Program-made: the position numbers and the translations under genes | DNA from: Fulvimarina uroteuthidis | Lineage (GTDB): Bacteria > Pseudomonadota > Alphaproteobacteria > Rhizobiales > Rhizobiaceae | DNA: 64,000 bases | Direction: 5' to 3' | Assembly (NCBI RefSeq): GCF_034321785.1 | Contig: NZ_JAXLPB010000003.1 | Span: 310,001-374,000, forward strand | In this document: positions 9,345 to 18,029 of the stretch, piece by piece | How positions within the stretch are numbered: position 1 is the first letter of the stretch | Layout: the number at the start of each line of letters is the position of its first letter | The notes under the pieces: model-generated | Database searches by the model: none | What the model was told of the DNA's origin: nothing | The model's input: only the letters and a program-made list of their open reading frames with translations

Positions 9345-9681
9345 GGGCGCTTCTGTCCTTGCTGTCGAGGAGACTTTCAAGCCGTCCGGGAAACCGGGCG
9401 GCTTTTTGTTGGCTGAGGCCTGTGCGCCGGCGGACGGCCGGACATGCGTCCGGCCCGGTCCTTCCCGGGGTCGCGGACCGGTCGCATCCGTTCCGGCGAA
9501 GGCCGCACTCTCCGGCATCGGCGTGAAAGGCGCCGCGCGTCGCGACGCGCGTCTGCGACACCGGCAGGGTCATTTCGCCGAAATGGCGTGGCGCTGCCAT
9601 TGTGCGGCGAAGCTTGGCAAACCACCGTTTCGCGACGAGATTGCGGGCAATGGGGACGGGACGAAGGGGGAGGACCCAATC
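9345..9681. other. Intergenic stretch after glgX
   Basis: This 337-base stretch holds a strong terminator at its left end. The remainder carries no recognisable gene and presumably the promoter of the Gfo/Idh/MocA gene. The open frame running in from 9406 has no family match before the ATG at 9682. Confidence 0.5.
9380..9408 (+). terminator. Rho-independent terminator of glgX
   Basis: A GCCGTCCGG/CCGGGCGGC stem with a GAAA loop is followed by TTTTT, about 35 bases after the glgX stop. Confidence 0.85.
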
Positions 9682-10839
9682 ATGGCGAAACTGACATGGG
9701 GTATGATCGGGGGCGGCGCGGGCAGCCAGATCGGACCGGCGCATCGGCTGGGCGCAGGTCTCGACGGCCATTTCGCCTTCGCGGCGGGCGCGCTCGATCA
9801 CCGGGCCGCCGACGGGGTGGCCTACGGCCGGTCCCTCGGACTTCCGGACGACCGCTCCTACGGCACGTGGCAGGACATGCTGGCCGGGGAACGGACACGC
9901 TCGGACCGGGTCGATCTCGTGACGGTGGCGACGCCCAACGCGACCCATTTCGCGATCACCAAAGCGTTTCTCGAAGCCGGCTTCCATGTCCTGTGCGAAA
10001 AACCGCTGACGATGACGATCGAGGAGGCGGAAGAAATCGTCCGGCTGGCGGCGGCGTGCGATCTTATCTGCGCGGTCAATTACGGCTATTCGGGCTATCC
10101 GCTGGTGCGGCACATGCGGGCGATGGTCGCGCGCGGCGATCTCGGTCGGATCCGCCTCGTGAAGGCCGAATTCGCCCATGGTCACCATGCCGATGCGACG
10201 GACGCCGACAATCCGCGCATTCGCTGGCGGTACGACCCGGCGCAGGCCGGCGTTTCGGCGCAGTTCGCCGATTGCGGCATCCATGCGCTGCACATGGCGT
10301 GCTTCGTCACCGGGCAGGCCGTTACCGAGCTTTCGGCCGATACGGTCAGTTGCATCGCGACACGCGAGCTGGAAGACGATGCCATGGTCAACTTCCGCAT
10401 GGACGGCGGAACGGTGGGCCGGCTCTGGACGAGCTCGATCGCGCTCGGCAACCAGCATGGTCTCAGCCTTCAGCTGTTCGGCGAGAAGGGCGGTCTTCGC
10501 TGGGCCCAGGAACAGCCCAACCAGCTCTACCATATGCCTCTCGGCGGTCGGCTCCAGGTGATCGAGCGCGGCGAGCCGAACCTGTCGCCGGAAGCCGATC
10601 GCGCGACCCGTGTCACCATCGGTCATGCGGAAGGCATGCCGCTCGCCTTCGCCAATCTCTACGCCGACCTCGCCGAGGCGATCCGCGCCCGCGAGGAGGG
10701 TCGTGCGATGGATCCTGCGGCGAACCTCTATCCGCGGGCGGAGGATGGCCTTCGGTCCATGGCGGCGATCTTCGCTGTCGCGCAGAGCGGCCGGAACGCG
10801 GGTGCATGGTGCGATGCGCGTCCGCCCATGTTCCGATAA
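9682..10839 (+). CDS. Gfo/Idh/MocA family oxidoreductase
   Basis: A 385-residue NAD(P)-dependent sugar or polyol dehydrogenase. The N-terminal Rossmann fold begins MAKLTWGMIGGGAGSQIG. The family motif CEKPLTM (EKP, catalytic Lys) is at about 115. The C-terminal alpha/beta domain carries the expected Asp/His pair in FADCGIHALHMACF. The ATG at 9682 has GGGGGAGG close upstream. The substrate cannot be assigned. It is monocistronic, between two terminators. Confidence 0.85.
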   Translation: MAKLTWGMIGGGAGSQIGPAHRLGAGLDGHFAFAAGALDHRAADGVAYGRSLGLPDDRSYGTWQDMLAGERTRSDRVDLVTVATPNATHFAITKAFLEAGFHVLCEKPLTMTIEEAEEIVRLAAACDLICAVNYGYSGYPLVRHMRAMVARGDLGRIRLVKAEFAHGHHADATDADNPRIRWRYDPAQAGVSAQFADCGIHALHMACFVTGQAVTELSADTVSCIATRELEDDAMVNFRMDGGTVGRLWTSSIALGNQHGLSLQLFGEKGGLRWAQEQPNQLYHMPLGGRLQVIERGEPNLSPEADRATRVTIGHAEGMPLAFANLYADLAEAIRAREEGRAMDPAANLYPRAEDGLRSMAAIFAVAQSGRNAGAWCDARPPMFR

Positions 10840-10932
10840 GGCCGGCGCGAGCGCCTGCAATCGAAATCGCTCATCCGGTCGGGCGCTCGCAGAGATGTCG
10901 GGATCGGCGAACCGACGCCTTGATCGCGGAAC

Positions 10933-10973
10933 GAAAAAGACCCCCGGGCGACAAGCCCGGGGGTCTTTTCGTT
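10933..10973. terminator. Bidirectional terminator between convergent genes
   Basis: A ten-pair GC stem (GACCCCCGGG/CCCGGGGGTC) is flanked by A-rich sequence on the left and TTTTCGTTTT on the right. It can therefore stop the plus-strand dehydrogenase gene and the minus-strand clpA gene. Confidence 0.85.
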
Positions 10974-11021
10974 TTCCACGATGGGGCGAATGCGCGGCGC
11001 ACCGCGCATTGTCGGTGTCGG

Positions 11022-13511
11022 TCAGCTGGTCTTCGGCGGAACCTTCGGCAGCCCGCTTGGCGCTGCCGCGCGTGCCTTCGGCGCGGCGGCCTCGCTCTCG
11101 CCGATCGTATCTGCCTCGTCCTCCTCGCCCTCATCGTCCCCCTCATCGAACTCCTCGATGGTGGAGCCGTCGGCCGCAACCAGATCCCGCTTGCGCTTCG
11201 TCGGCTTCGGCTTGGGCGCGGTGTCGTCGGGGATCGATTCCAGCGCGATCGACTTCGCACCGGTCTCGTCCTCGGTGATCGACACCTTGACGGTTCCGCC
11301 GCGCTTGAGCTTGCCGAACAGAACCTCGTCGGCGAGCGGCTTCTTGATGTGCTCCTGGATGACGCGGCCGAGCGGGCGCGCACCCATCTGCTCGTCATAA
11401 CCCTTCTCGGCGAGCCATGCGACGGCCTCGGGCGAGAGTTCGAAGATGACGTTCCGCTCGGAGAGCTGTGCCTCCAGCTGCATGACGAACTTCTCGACCA
11501 CCTGATGGATGATCTCGGTCGGAAGCGAGCCGAACGGGATGATCGCGTCGAGCCGGTTGCGGAACTCGGGCGTGAACATCTTGTTGATCGCGTCCTCGTC
11601 CGCGCCGGTGCGTTTGGAGTTGCCGAAGCCGATGGCCGCCTTCTGCATCTCGGCCGCGCCGGCATTGGTCGTCATGATGAGGATCACGTTGCGGAAATCG
11701 ATGTGTTTGCCGTTGTGATCCGTCAGCCGGCCATGGTCCATGACCTGAAGGAGAATGTTGAAGAGGTCCGGATGGGCCTTTTCGATCTCGTCCAGAAGAA
11801 GGACGCAGTGGGGGTGCTGGTCGACGCCGTCCGTCAGAAGCCCGCCCTGGTCGAAGCCGACATAGCCGGGAGGCGCGCCGATGAGGCGCGAGACCGTATG
11901 CCGCTCCATATATTCCGACATGTCGAACCGGATGAGTTCGACGCCGAGGGTGGAGGCGAGCTGGCGCGCGACTTCGGTCTTGCCGACGCCGGTCGGACCC
12001 GAGAACAGGTAGGAGCCGATCGGCTTCTCCGGTTCGCGAAGGCCCGCACGCGACAGCTTGATCGCCGATGACAGGGCTTCGATCGCCGCATCCTGTCCGT
12101 AGACGACGCGCTTCAGCTGCGTGCTGAGATTGAACAGCACTTCCTCGTCATCCTTCGAGACCGATTTCGGCGGAATCCGCGCCATCGTCGCGACCGTCGC
12201 CTCGATTTCCTTCACGCCGATCGATTTCTTACGCTTGGATTCGACCAGCAGCATCTGCGAGGCGCCGGTCTCGTCGATCACGTCGATCGCCTTGTCCGGC
12301 AGCTTGCGGTCGTTGATGTAACGGGCGGAAAGCTCCACCGCCGACTTGATCGCATCGCTCGTGAACTTCACCTTGTGGAAGTCCTCGAAATACGGCTTCA
12401 GGCCGTTGAGGATCGAGATCGCGTCCTCGACGGAAGGCTCGTTCACGTCGATCTTCTGGAAGCGCCGGACGAGGGCCCGGTCCTTCTCGAAGAATTGGCG
12501 ATATTCCTTGAACGTCGTCGAGCCGATGCAACGGATCGCCCCGGACGACAGCGCCGGCTTCAGGAGGTTCGACGCGTCCATGGCGCCGCCCGACGTCGCA
12601 CCCGCGCCGATGACCGTGTGGATCTCGTCGATGAAGAGGACCGAGCCCGGATAGTCCTCGAGCTCCTTCACGACCTGCTTCAGACGCTCTTCGAAATCGC
12701 CGCGATAGCGCGTGCCGGCGAGCAGCGTGCCCATGTCGAGCGAGAAGATGGTCGCGTCGGACAGGACCTCGGGCACGTCGCCGTCGATGATGCGCTTGGC
12801 GAGCCCCTCGGCGATCGCCGTCTTGCCGACGCCCGGATCACCCACGTAGAGCGGGTTGTTCTTGGAGCGGCGGCAGAGCACCTGGATCGTCCGGTTGATC
12901 TCGTTCGCACGTCCGATCAACGGGTCGATCTTGCCGTTGCGCGCCTTCTCGTTGAGATTGACGCAATAGGCCGTGAGGGCGTCCTGTCCCTTGCGCTTGC
13001 CGTCCTCGTCCTGTCCCACGGTCTGCTGATCCTCTTCGACGCCGCTGACGGGGCGGCTCTCGGAGCCCCCCGGACGCTTGGCGATGCCATGGGAAATGAA
13101 GTTGACGGCGTCGTAGCGCGTCATCTCCTGCTCCTGCAGAAAATAGGCGGCATGACTCTCGCGCTCGGCGAAGATCGCAACGAGCACGTTCGCGCCCGTC
13201 ACCTCCTCGCGGCCCGACGACTGCACGTGGATGACGGCACGCTGGATGACCCGGTGGAACCCGGCGGTGGGCTTGGATTCGTCGCTGTGGCCGGTCACCA
13301 GATTGGAGAGCTCGTTGTCGACGTAGCTGACGAGATTGGATTTCAACGCCGCGATATCGACGTTGCAGCCGCGCATGACCGCCGCCGCATCGCTGTCCTC
13401 GACGAGTGCCAGGAGCAGATGTTCCAGGGTGGCAAATTCCTGCTGGCGCTCATTGGCCAGCGTCAACGCTTGATGAAGCGATTTCTCCAGGCTTTCAGAA
13501 AATGTCGGCAA
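11022..13511 (-). CDS. clpA: ATP-dependent Clp protease ATP-binding subunit ClpA
   Basis: An 829-residue AAA+ unfoldase that feeds substrates, including N-end-rule proteins delivered by ClpS, into ClpP. The N-terminal Clp repeat domain covers about 1-150. D1 has Walker A GDPGVGKTAIAEG and Walker B VLFIDEIH. D2 has Walker A GPTGVGKTEVARQL and Walker B LLLDEIEKAH, then a C-terminal sensor-2 region. The last ~70 residues form a charged, Pro/Ala-rich tail with an acidic run (EEFDEGDDEGEEDEADT). It lies just downstream of clpS on the same strand, with an 8-base gap. Confidence 0.96.
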   Translation of the reverse strand: MPTFSESLEKSLHQALTLANERQQEFATLEHLLLALVEDSDAAAVMRGCNVDIAALKSNLVSYVDNELSNLVTGHSDESKPTAGFHRVIQRAVIHVQSSGREEVTGANVLVAIFAERESHAAYFLQEQEMTRYDAVNFISHGIAKRPGGSESRPVSGVEEDQQTVGQDEDGKRKGQDALTAYCVNLNEKARNGKIDPLIGRANEINRTIQVLCRRSKNNPLYVGDPGVGKTAIAEGLAKRIIDGDVPEVLSDATIFSLDMGTLLAGTRYRGDFEERLKQVVKELEDYPGSVLFIDEIHTVIGAGATSGGAMDASNLLKPALSSGAIRCIGSTTFKEYRQFFEKDRALVRRFQKIDVNEPSVEDAISILNGLKPYFEDFHKVKFTSDAIKSAVELSARYINDRKLPDKAIDVIDETGASQMLLVESKRKKSIGVKEIEATVATMARIPPKSVSKDDEEVLFNLSTQLKRVVYGQDAAIEALSSAIKLSRAGLREPEKPIGSYLFSGPTGVGKTEVARQLASTLGVELIRFDMSEYMERHTVSRLIGAPPGYVGFDQGGLLTDGVDQHPHCVLLLDEIEKAHPDLFNILLQVMDHGRLTDHNGKHIDFRNVILIMTTNAGAAEMQKAAIGFGNSKRTGADEDAINKMFTPEFRNRLDAIIPFGSLPTEIIHQVVEKFVMQLEAQLSERNVIFELSPEAVAWLAEKGYDEQMGARPLGRVIQEHIKKPLADEVLFGKLKRGGTVKVSITEDETGAKSIALESIPDDTAPKPKPTKRKRDLVAADGSTIEEFDEGDDEGEEDEADTIGESEAAAPKARAAAPSGLPKVPPKTS

Positions 13512-13519
13512 GCTTCACC

Positions 13520-13909
13520 TCAATTCTTTTCCATCACGCATTGCAGCGGATGTTGATGCTGACGAGCGAAATCCATCACTTGGGTCACTTTGGTCTCGGC
13601 CACTTCGTATGTGAACACACCACATTCCCCGACCCCATGACGATGGACAAGCAGCATGATCTGCGTCGCCGCCTCCCGGTCCTTCTGGAAGAACCGTTCG
13701 AGGACATGGATTACGAACTCCATCGGAGTGTAATCGTCGTTCAGAAGAAGGACTCTGTAAAGGCTCGGTTTCTGCAATTTCGGTTTCGATCGCGTGATGA
13801 CCGACGTACCGGTGCCGCTCTCGTCGTCGTCGCCATCCGTCTGCATGACGGGTGCCGGTCGAACGGGAGCCGCGCGAGACGGGTGAAGGGGTATGGCTGA
13901 TTTCCTCAT
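13520..13909 (-). CDS. clpS: ClpS adaptor protein
   Basis: The adaptor that hands N-degron substrates to ClpA. The core (residues ~45-129) shows YRVLLLNDDYTPMEFVIHVL, the substrate pocket, then HGVGECGVFTYEVAETK and the C-terminal HPLQCVMEKN. The start is uncertain. ATG at 13909 gives 129 residues; ATG at 13846 gives 108, closer to the usual length; 13927 is also possible. None has a strong ribosome binding site. It is co-directional with clpA and almost certainly co-transcribed. Confidence 0.93.
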   Translation of the reverse strand: MRKSAIPLHPSRAAPVRPAPVMQTDGDDDESGTGTSVITRSKPKLQKPSLYRVLLLNDDYTPMEFVIHVLERFFQKDREAATQIMLLVHRHGVGECGVFTYEVAETKVTQVMDFARQHQHPLQCVMEKN

Positions 13910-14268
13910 CGGTCCGTATGTATGCATTGTGAAACAGGTTTGAAGTCCGAACGATGCGCGCGACAAAACGCCGGCCGTTTTCGCTCGCCGGCCGAAGGGT
14001 CCGATCCCGGGTCCTCGATGCGCAAACCCAATCCGGGCACCCGAAAAACCGCGATCCATCGGCATCGTTCCTCAGCTTGCGATGATAGGGCCCGCACGCG
14101 AAAACGTGAAGGCGTTTCATGCGCCGGCAGGGGTTGTCGCGGTAAGCATTTTGTCTGAAGGGGCTTTCAGACGAACACAACCCGGATGCCGAGCGTCGCG
14201 ACGCCGACCGAGAATGGCGGTCCGCACGGTCGCCGCGCGCGGCCGGTCACGCACCGGAAAGGCCGACA
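13910..14268. other. Divergent intergenic stretch clpS / azlC
   Basis: These 359 bases between divergent genes must carry promoters in both directions. No RNA gene, repeat or small gene is recognisable. Frames crossing it are Arg-rich shadows. Confidence 0.45.
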
Positions 14269-15018
14269 TTGAACGAGAACGAGATGCGGACGGACGGGCC
14301 GCCCGATCGGCGCGGGCTCTATTGGTTCGCGCAAGGGGCGAAGGGCCTCATGACGCCGCCGGCTTTCATCCTGTTTTCCGCATTCGTCGGCATTGCCGGT
14401 CTCAGCCGCGAGGCCGGCCTCACCTGGATCGAGGCCGCATTCATGACGGCGACGATCTGGGCACTGCCGGCGCAGATCATTCTCGTGGGGGCAAGTGTCG
14501 CGGGCACATCGCTCCTCGCCACGGCGTTCGCCGTGCTGCTCTCGTCCGTACGGCTGATGCCGATGGTCGTTGCCCTGATGCCCGAACTGCGCGGGCCGAG
14601 GACGCGCACGCCGACGCTTCTCTTCCTGTCGCACTTCGTGGCGATCACCGGCTGGGTGTTCGCGATGGAGCGGCTGACAGACGTGCCGCGTGCCTATCGC
14701 ACAACCTATTTCGCCGGGTTCGCCGTGCCGCTGACGGTGCTCAACACGATCCTCGTCGCGGTCGTCTTCAACCTGATGGACAATCTGCCGGCGCTCGCCA
14801 CCGGTGCGCTGGCCTTCCTCACGCCGGTCTATTTCTTCTGTTCGCTGTACGGATCGGCGCGCGAACTGTCCGGCAGGATCGCCCTGTTTTCGGGCATGGC
14901 CGTCCTGCCGATCGCCCATGCTCTGGCGCCCGGGTTCGAAATCCTCGTCGCCGGGCTTCTCGGAGGGGCGGGGGCCTACTTCGCCGGCCGCATCGCCGAG
15001 GGGCGGCGCCTGCGATGA
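14269..15018 (+). CDS. AzlC family branched-chain amino acid exporter, large subunit
   Basis: A 249-residue inner-membrane protein with about six or seven helices. The AzlC/LIV-E pattern is seen in ILFSAFVGIAGLSREAGL, the half-helix WALPAQIILVGASV and LLSSVRLMPMVVALMPEL. With the small AzlD subunit these proteins export branched-chain amino acids or related compounds. The TTG at 14269 has GGAAAGG about 7 bases upstream; an ATG at 14284 is the alternative. The next gene overlaps its stop, so the pair forms one unit. Confidence 0.85.
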   Translation: MNENEMRTDGPPDRRGLYWFAQGAKGLMTPPAFILFSAFVGIAGLSREAGLTWIEAAFMTATIWALPAQIILVGASVAGTSLLATAFAVLLSSVRLMPMVVALMPELRGPRTRTPTLLFLSHFVAITGWVFAMERLTDVPRAYRTTYFAGFAVPLTVLNTILVAVVFNLMDNLPALATGALAFLTPVYFFCSLYGSARELSGRIALFSGMAVLPIAHALAPGFEILVAGLLGGAGAYFAGRIAEGRRLR

Positions 15019-15383
15019 GCGAGGACCTCAGCTATTACGGCATCGCCGCCGACTGGTGGCCGTTCGCCTTCATCCTTCTCGCCGGCTGGCTGCCGACGGA
15101 CATCTGGCGGACACTCGGCGTCCTGTCGTCGGGAAAGCTGGACGAGCATTCGCCGGTCGCGGCGATCTCGCGGACGGTCGCCACCGCGCTCGTCTCCGCC
15201 GTCATCGGGCAACTCGTCTTCTACCCGACGGGCTCGCTCGCCGACATTCCCGCCATCGTCCGGATCGGGGCGATGGCGGCGGGTTTCGGCGTCTATCTCG
15301 GCGTCGGCCGCCGGATCCTCGCCGGCATCGCGGCGGCCGAACTCGTCATCTTCGGCTGGATCGCGTTCAGCCTGTGGGCCTGA
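15015..15383 (+). CDS. AzlD family transport protein, small subunit
   Basis: A 122-residue membrane protein with four predicted helices. It starts MSEDLSYYGIAADWWPFAF in the ATGA overlap with azlC. Length, topology and position fit the AzlD partner that completes the AzlCD exporter. Motif conservation in this small family is weak, so the assignment leans on the neighbour. Confidence 0.75.
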   Translation: MSEDLSYYGIAADWWPFAFILLAGWLPTDIWRTLGVLSSGKLDEHSPVAAISRTVATALVSAVIGQLVFYPTGSLADIPAIVRIGAMAAGFGVYLGVGRRILAGIAAAELVIFGWIAFSLWA

Positions 15384-15386
15384 CGC

Positions 15387-15806
15387 TCAGAGCGCGGACC
15401 GGATCGCCTCGGCATGGGCCTTCAGCGTGTCCTGATCGACCTCGCCCATCGCATGCTTCTTGCGCGCCACGCCTTCGTAGGAGGGGATCACGTGGAAATG
15501 CAGGTGGAACACGGTCTGGCCCGCCGCCTCTTCGTTGAACTGGATGATCTGGATTCCGTCGGCATCGAACGCCTTGCGGGCCGCGCGCGCGATCTTCGCG
15601 ACCACCGGGATCGTCTTCGCCAACGCCTCGTCGGACGCATCCAGCAGGTTGCGGCTCGGCGCCTTCGGAATGATCAGGCAATGTCCCTTGGTCTCCGGCA
15701 TGATGTCCATGATGACCATCGTATCGGCGTCCTCGTGGACCTTGATCGCCGGGATTTCCCCCCGGATCATTTTGGCGAAGATGTTGCTGTCGTCGTAGGC
15801 GGTCAT
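15387..15806 (-). CDS. HIT family hydrolase
   Basis: A 139-residue histidine-triad protein of the HinT/PKCI type: a cytosolic nucleotide phosphoramidate hydrolase. The catalytic triad is in FHLHFHVIPSYEG at about 100-112. The N-terminal NIFAKMIRGEIPAIKVHED and KGHCLIIPK are also typical. It ends 4 bases from the convergent AzlD stop, so the two genes sit tail to tail with almost no gap. Confidence 0.9.
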   Translation of the reverse strand: MTAYDDSNIFAKMIRGEIPAIKVHEDADTMVIMDIMPETKGHCLIIPKAPSRNLLDASDEALAKTIPVVAKIARAARKAFDADGIQIIQFNEEAAGQTVFHLHFHVIPSYEGVARKKHAMGEVDQDTLKAHAEAIRSAL

Positions 15807-16125
15807 GACTGTGTTCTCGTTGGCTCGTGGTGAGACATGTCGTGAGGAGGGGCGAGTTTCTTCCGCGCGTGGAGCAGGGCGGTCCTGCGGTTTCTATATC
15901 GAACCTTCGTTGCAAACGAAATCGGCTTTGAGTCTGCCCACGACGAAAACTACGGATCCCGAACCCCTGAAGGCGCCCCCGAAATCGATCCGCGGCCCCG
16001 TCTGTTCGCAATCTGTTCGCAGGATTCGCGACTTGGCCGGCTTTGTCGTCGAGCCGACATCGAACTGACATTCTGCTCTCGCGTCCCGACCGTATCGGCT
16101 CAGAGTGCTGAAGAGGGGGTTTGCG
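15807..16125. other. Divergent intergenic stretch HIT / phosphatase
   Basis: A 319-base region between divergent genes with no recognisable gene. It contains an AT-rich middle (about 15890-15950) with an inverted repeat, and a strong ribosome binding site (AGAGGGGG) before the phosphatase ATG. Confidence 0.45.
15906..15920. promoter_or_regulatory. Perfect inverted repeat TTCGTT-GCA-AACGAA
   Basis: Perfect 6-base arms separated by three bases lie in the AT-rich centre of a divergent intergenic region. This is operator-like. No regulator gene is adjacent and the site is not assigned to a family. Confidence 0.3.
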
Positions 16126-16908
16126 ATGTTTCGCGTCATCGGGAAAATTACCGTCGGTTTCTGGCTGGTCGTGATCGCGATCGCGCTGCTGATCGGGGGG
16201 TGGGCCTTATATCTCAATGCAACCGGGAATATCGCGACCATCGTGGACGGCGTTGCCTATCGGTCGGCGACCCTGTCCCCGGAGCGGCTGGGCGATCTGA
16301 TTGCCGACAAGAAGATCAGGAGCGTCCTCACGCTGCGGGGCGGCGAAGGGCTCGACTGGTACGATGCGCAGAAGACATTCCTCGCCGATCGTGGCATCAC
16401 CTTTGCGGCGATCCCGATTTCGGCAACAGAGGTTCCCTCCGAAGAAACCTTGATGCATCTGGCGTTTGAACTCGCCGATCTGCCGAAACCGATCCTGATC
16501 CACTGCAAGGCCGGGGCCGATCGCGCGGGCTTGGCCTCTGCGATCTACCGGCTTGTGGTCGAGGGGGTGCCGAAGGACGAAGCCAGACGCATGCTCTCCT
16601 TCGCCTATGGCCATTTTCCCTGGTTCGGCAGCGAGACCCGCGCCATGGACCTGGCGTTCGACCGTTTCGCCAGCGATTGGAGCGCTTATCAGATGCGAAT
16701 CGCGCGCTGGGAAGAGGCGGAGGGCTTCAAGCCCGCCTTCGTCAAGCTGGCGGAGACCGCATCGAGCCAGAGGGCTCGTGTCAAGGATGGCCTCGATCGC
16801 AGAAGCGCCGAATTGCTGCGGGTCGATGTCGCCTACGCGTCAACGGCTCGCGCCGCTTCTGCCAGCCAGCGTCCTCGCATCACCATCGTGCCCCGACAGG
16901 CGCGTTGA
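16126..16908 (+). CDS. Membrane-anchored CX5R (tyrosine/dual-specificity type) phosphatase
   Basis: A 260-residue protein with one N-terminal membrane helix (about 8-30, GFWLVVIAIALLIGGWAL). A phosphatase domain follows, with the P-loop signature HCKAGADRAG at 126-135 (nucleophile Cys127, Arg133). Upstream, IVDGVAYRSATLSPERLGDLI is typical of DSP-like enzymes. The catalytic domain is probably periplasmic. Residues past about 215 are Arg/Ala-rich and look disordered. The ATG at 16126 with AGAGGGGG upstream is preferred over the GTG at 16105. The substrate is unknown. The next gene encodes a putative lipid A-modifying outer-membrane enzyme. Confidence 0.8.
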   Translation: MFRVIGKITVGFWLVVIAIALLIGGWALYLNATGNIATIVDGVAYRSATLSPERLGDLIADKKIRSVLTLRGGEGLDWYDAQKTFLADRGITFAAIPISATEVPSEETLMHLAFELADLPKPILIHCKAGADRAGLASAIYRLVVEGVPKDEARRMLSFAYGHFPWFGSETRAMDLAFDRFASDWSAYQMRIARWEEAEGFKPAFVKLAETASSQRARVKDGLDRRSAELLRVDVAYASTARAASASQRPRITIVPRQAR

Positions 16909-17072
16909 CCGGCGGCGCTGCCGACCCGCAATCGCCGATCGATCGGCCTGTTGCGGACCTGCATCGATTCTTTGCACGACTGTCACACAGCCCGCTTACG
17001 CTTTTTTCGAATGGGCTGACCAGCTTTGCCAAGGTTCGATGCTCTTTTGTCTCGATTATCATGGAGCGCCAA

Positions 17073-17741
17073 ATGTTCGTTCATGGAACGATCGTCTGTC
17101 TGTCCACCCTGCTGATCGCCCTGTCGGGAACGCAAGCGCGGGCCGAATATGTGATCTCGGCCTATGGCGGCTACAATTTCTCGTTCGACGGCGATGTGGA
17201 TGTCGCGAACGGCCCATCGACGCGCCATTATGATGTTGAATGGGACGGCAAGAGCTTTGAGAAGGGCGCGCCCTTCTACGGTGTCCGCGGCACATGGTGG
17301 CTCAACGATTTCGGCAAGCCGGACCTCGGTGTCGCGATCGATTTTTCACACGCCAAGGTCGCGGCGGAACCGCTTCCGGCCGGCGTCGAGGTGCTCGAAT
17401 TCACCGACGGCCTCAATCTTCTGACGCTGAACGCCCTGTATCGCTTCGAGACGGGCGGTCGCTTGACCCCTTATGTCGGGGCAGGGGCCGGCATCTCGAT
17501 CCCCCATGTGGAATATCGCGAGACGGGCGGACCGGAGACCTTCGAATATCAGGTGACCGGACCTGCGATCCAGGGGCTGGCCGGCGTCGATGTCGCGGTG
17601 ACCGATTCCCTATCGGTCTTCGGCGAATACAAACTCAGCTACACCTCGAACGATGCCGACCTCGTCAACGGCGGATCGTTGAAGACCGACATCTTCACCA
17701 ATCAGCTGATCGTGGGCGCGAGTTTCAAGTTCGGACAGTGA
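17073..17741 (+). CDS. Outer-membrane beta-barrel protein, lipid A oxidase (LpxQ)-like
   Basis: A 222-residue protein with a signal peptide (MFVHGTIVCLSTLLIALSG, cleaved near ARA-EY) and an eight-strand-like barrel with alternating aromatic strands ending in VGASFKFGQ. Phrases such as EWDGKSFEKGAPFYGVRGTWW, FSHAKV and LEFTDGLNLLTLNALYRF look like rhizobial lipid A oxidases as I recall them. Those enzymes convert the proximal glucosamine of lipid A to 2-aminogluconate. A generic OmpA-like porin remains possible. The ATG at 17073 has GGAG six bases upstream; ATG at 17061 would add four residues. Confidence 0.6.
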   Translation: MFVHGTIVCLSTLLIALSGTQARAEYVISAYGGYNFSFDGDVDVANGPSTRHYDVEWDGKSFEKGAPFYGVRGTWWLNDFGKPDLGVAIDFSHAKVAAEPLPAGVEVLEFTDGLNLLTLNALYRFETGGRLTPYVGAGAGISIPHVEYRETGGPETFEYQVTGPAIQGLAGVDVAVTDSLSVFGEYKLSYTSNDADLVNGGSLKTDIFTNQLIVGASFKFGQ

Positions 17742-18029
17742 AAAACACCCTTGCCGGCGCGGTCGCATCGGCGGCGGCTCAGGCCGCGATCTGCCTTCGT
17801 CGAGTTTGAGAGAGCCGGACGCGGAGGTTCCAGCAATCGCTGGCCGCCTCTCTTTTCAGCCTTTGCAGCGCGCATCCAGCGTCAACCACGAAGGCCGGGC
17901 GCGAAATGAACGGCTTTGCCGGGCGATAGGCCGTGGCCCTTTCGAAAAACCTGCAATTGGCCAGTAATCCGCGCGGCCCGGTCGGTCTTGCCCTTCATGG
18001 CCACCCTTCCGGTTCCAGCGCCCACCCAC

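Noticed and set aside
6813..9518. 901-residue open frame on the minus strand
   Set aside because: It is antisense to glgX, which has all catalytic residues; the shadow has a repetitive Arg/Asp/Val composition.
9444..12071. 875-residue open frame on the plus strand
   Set aside because: It runs across the Gfo/Idh/MocA gene in another frame, through a bidirectional terminator and antisense to clpA. It cannot be one gene.
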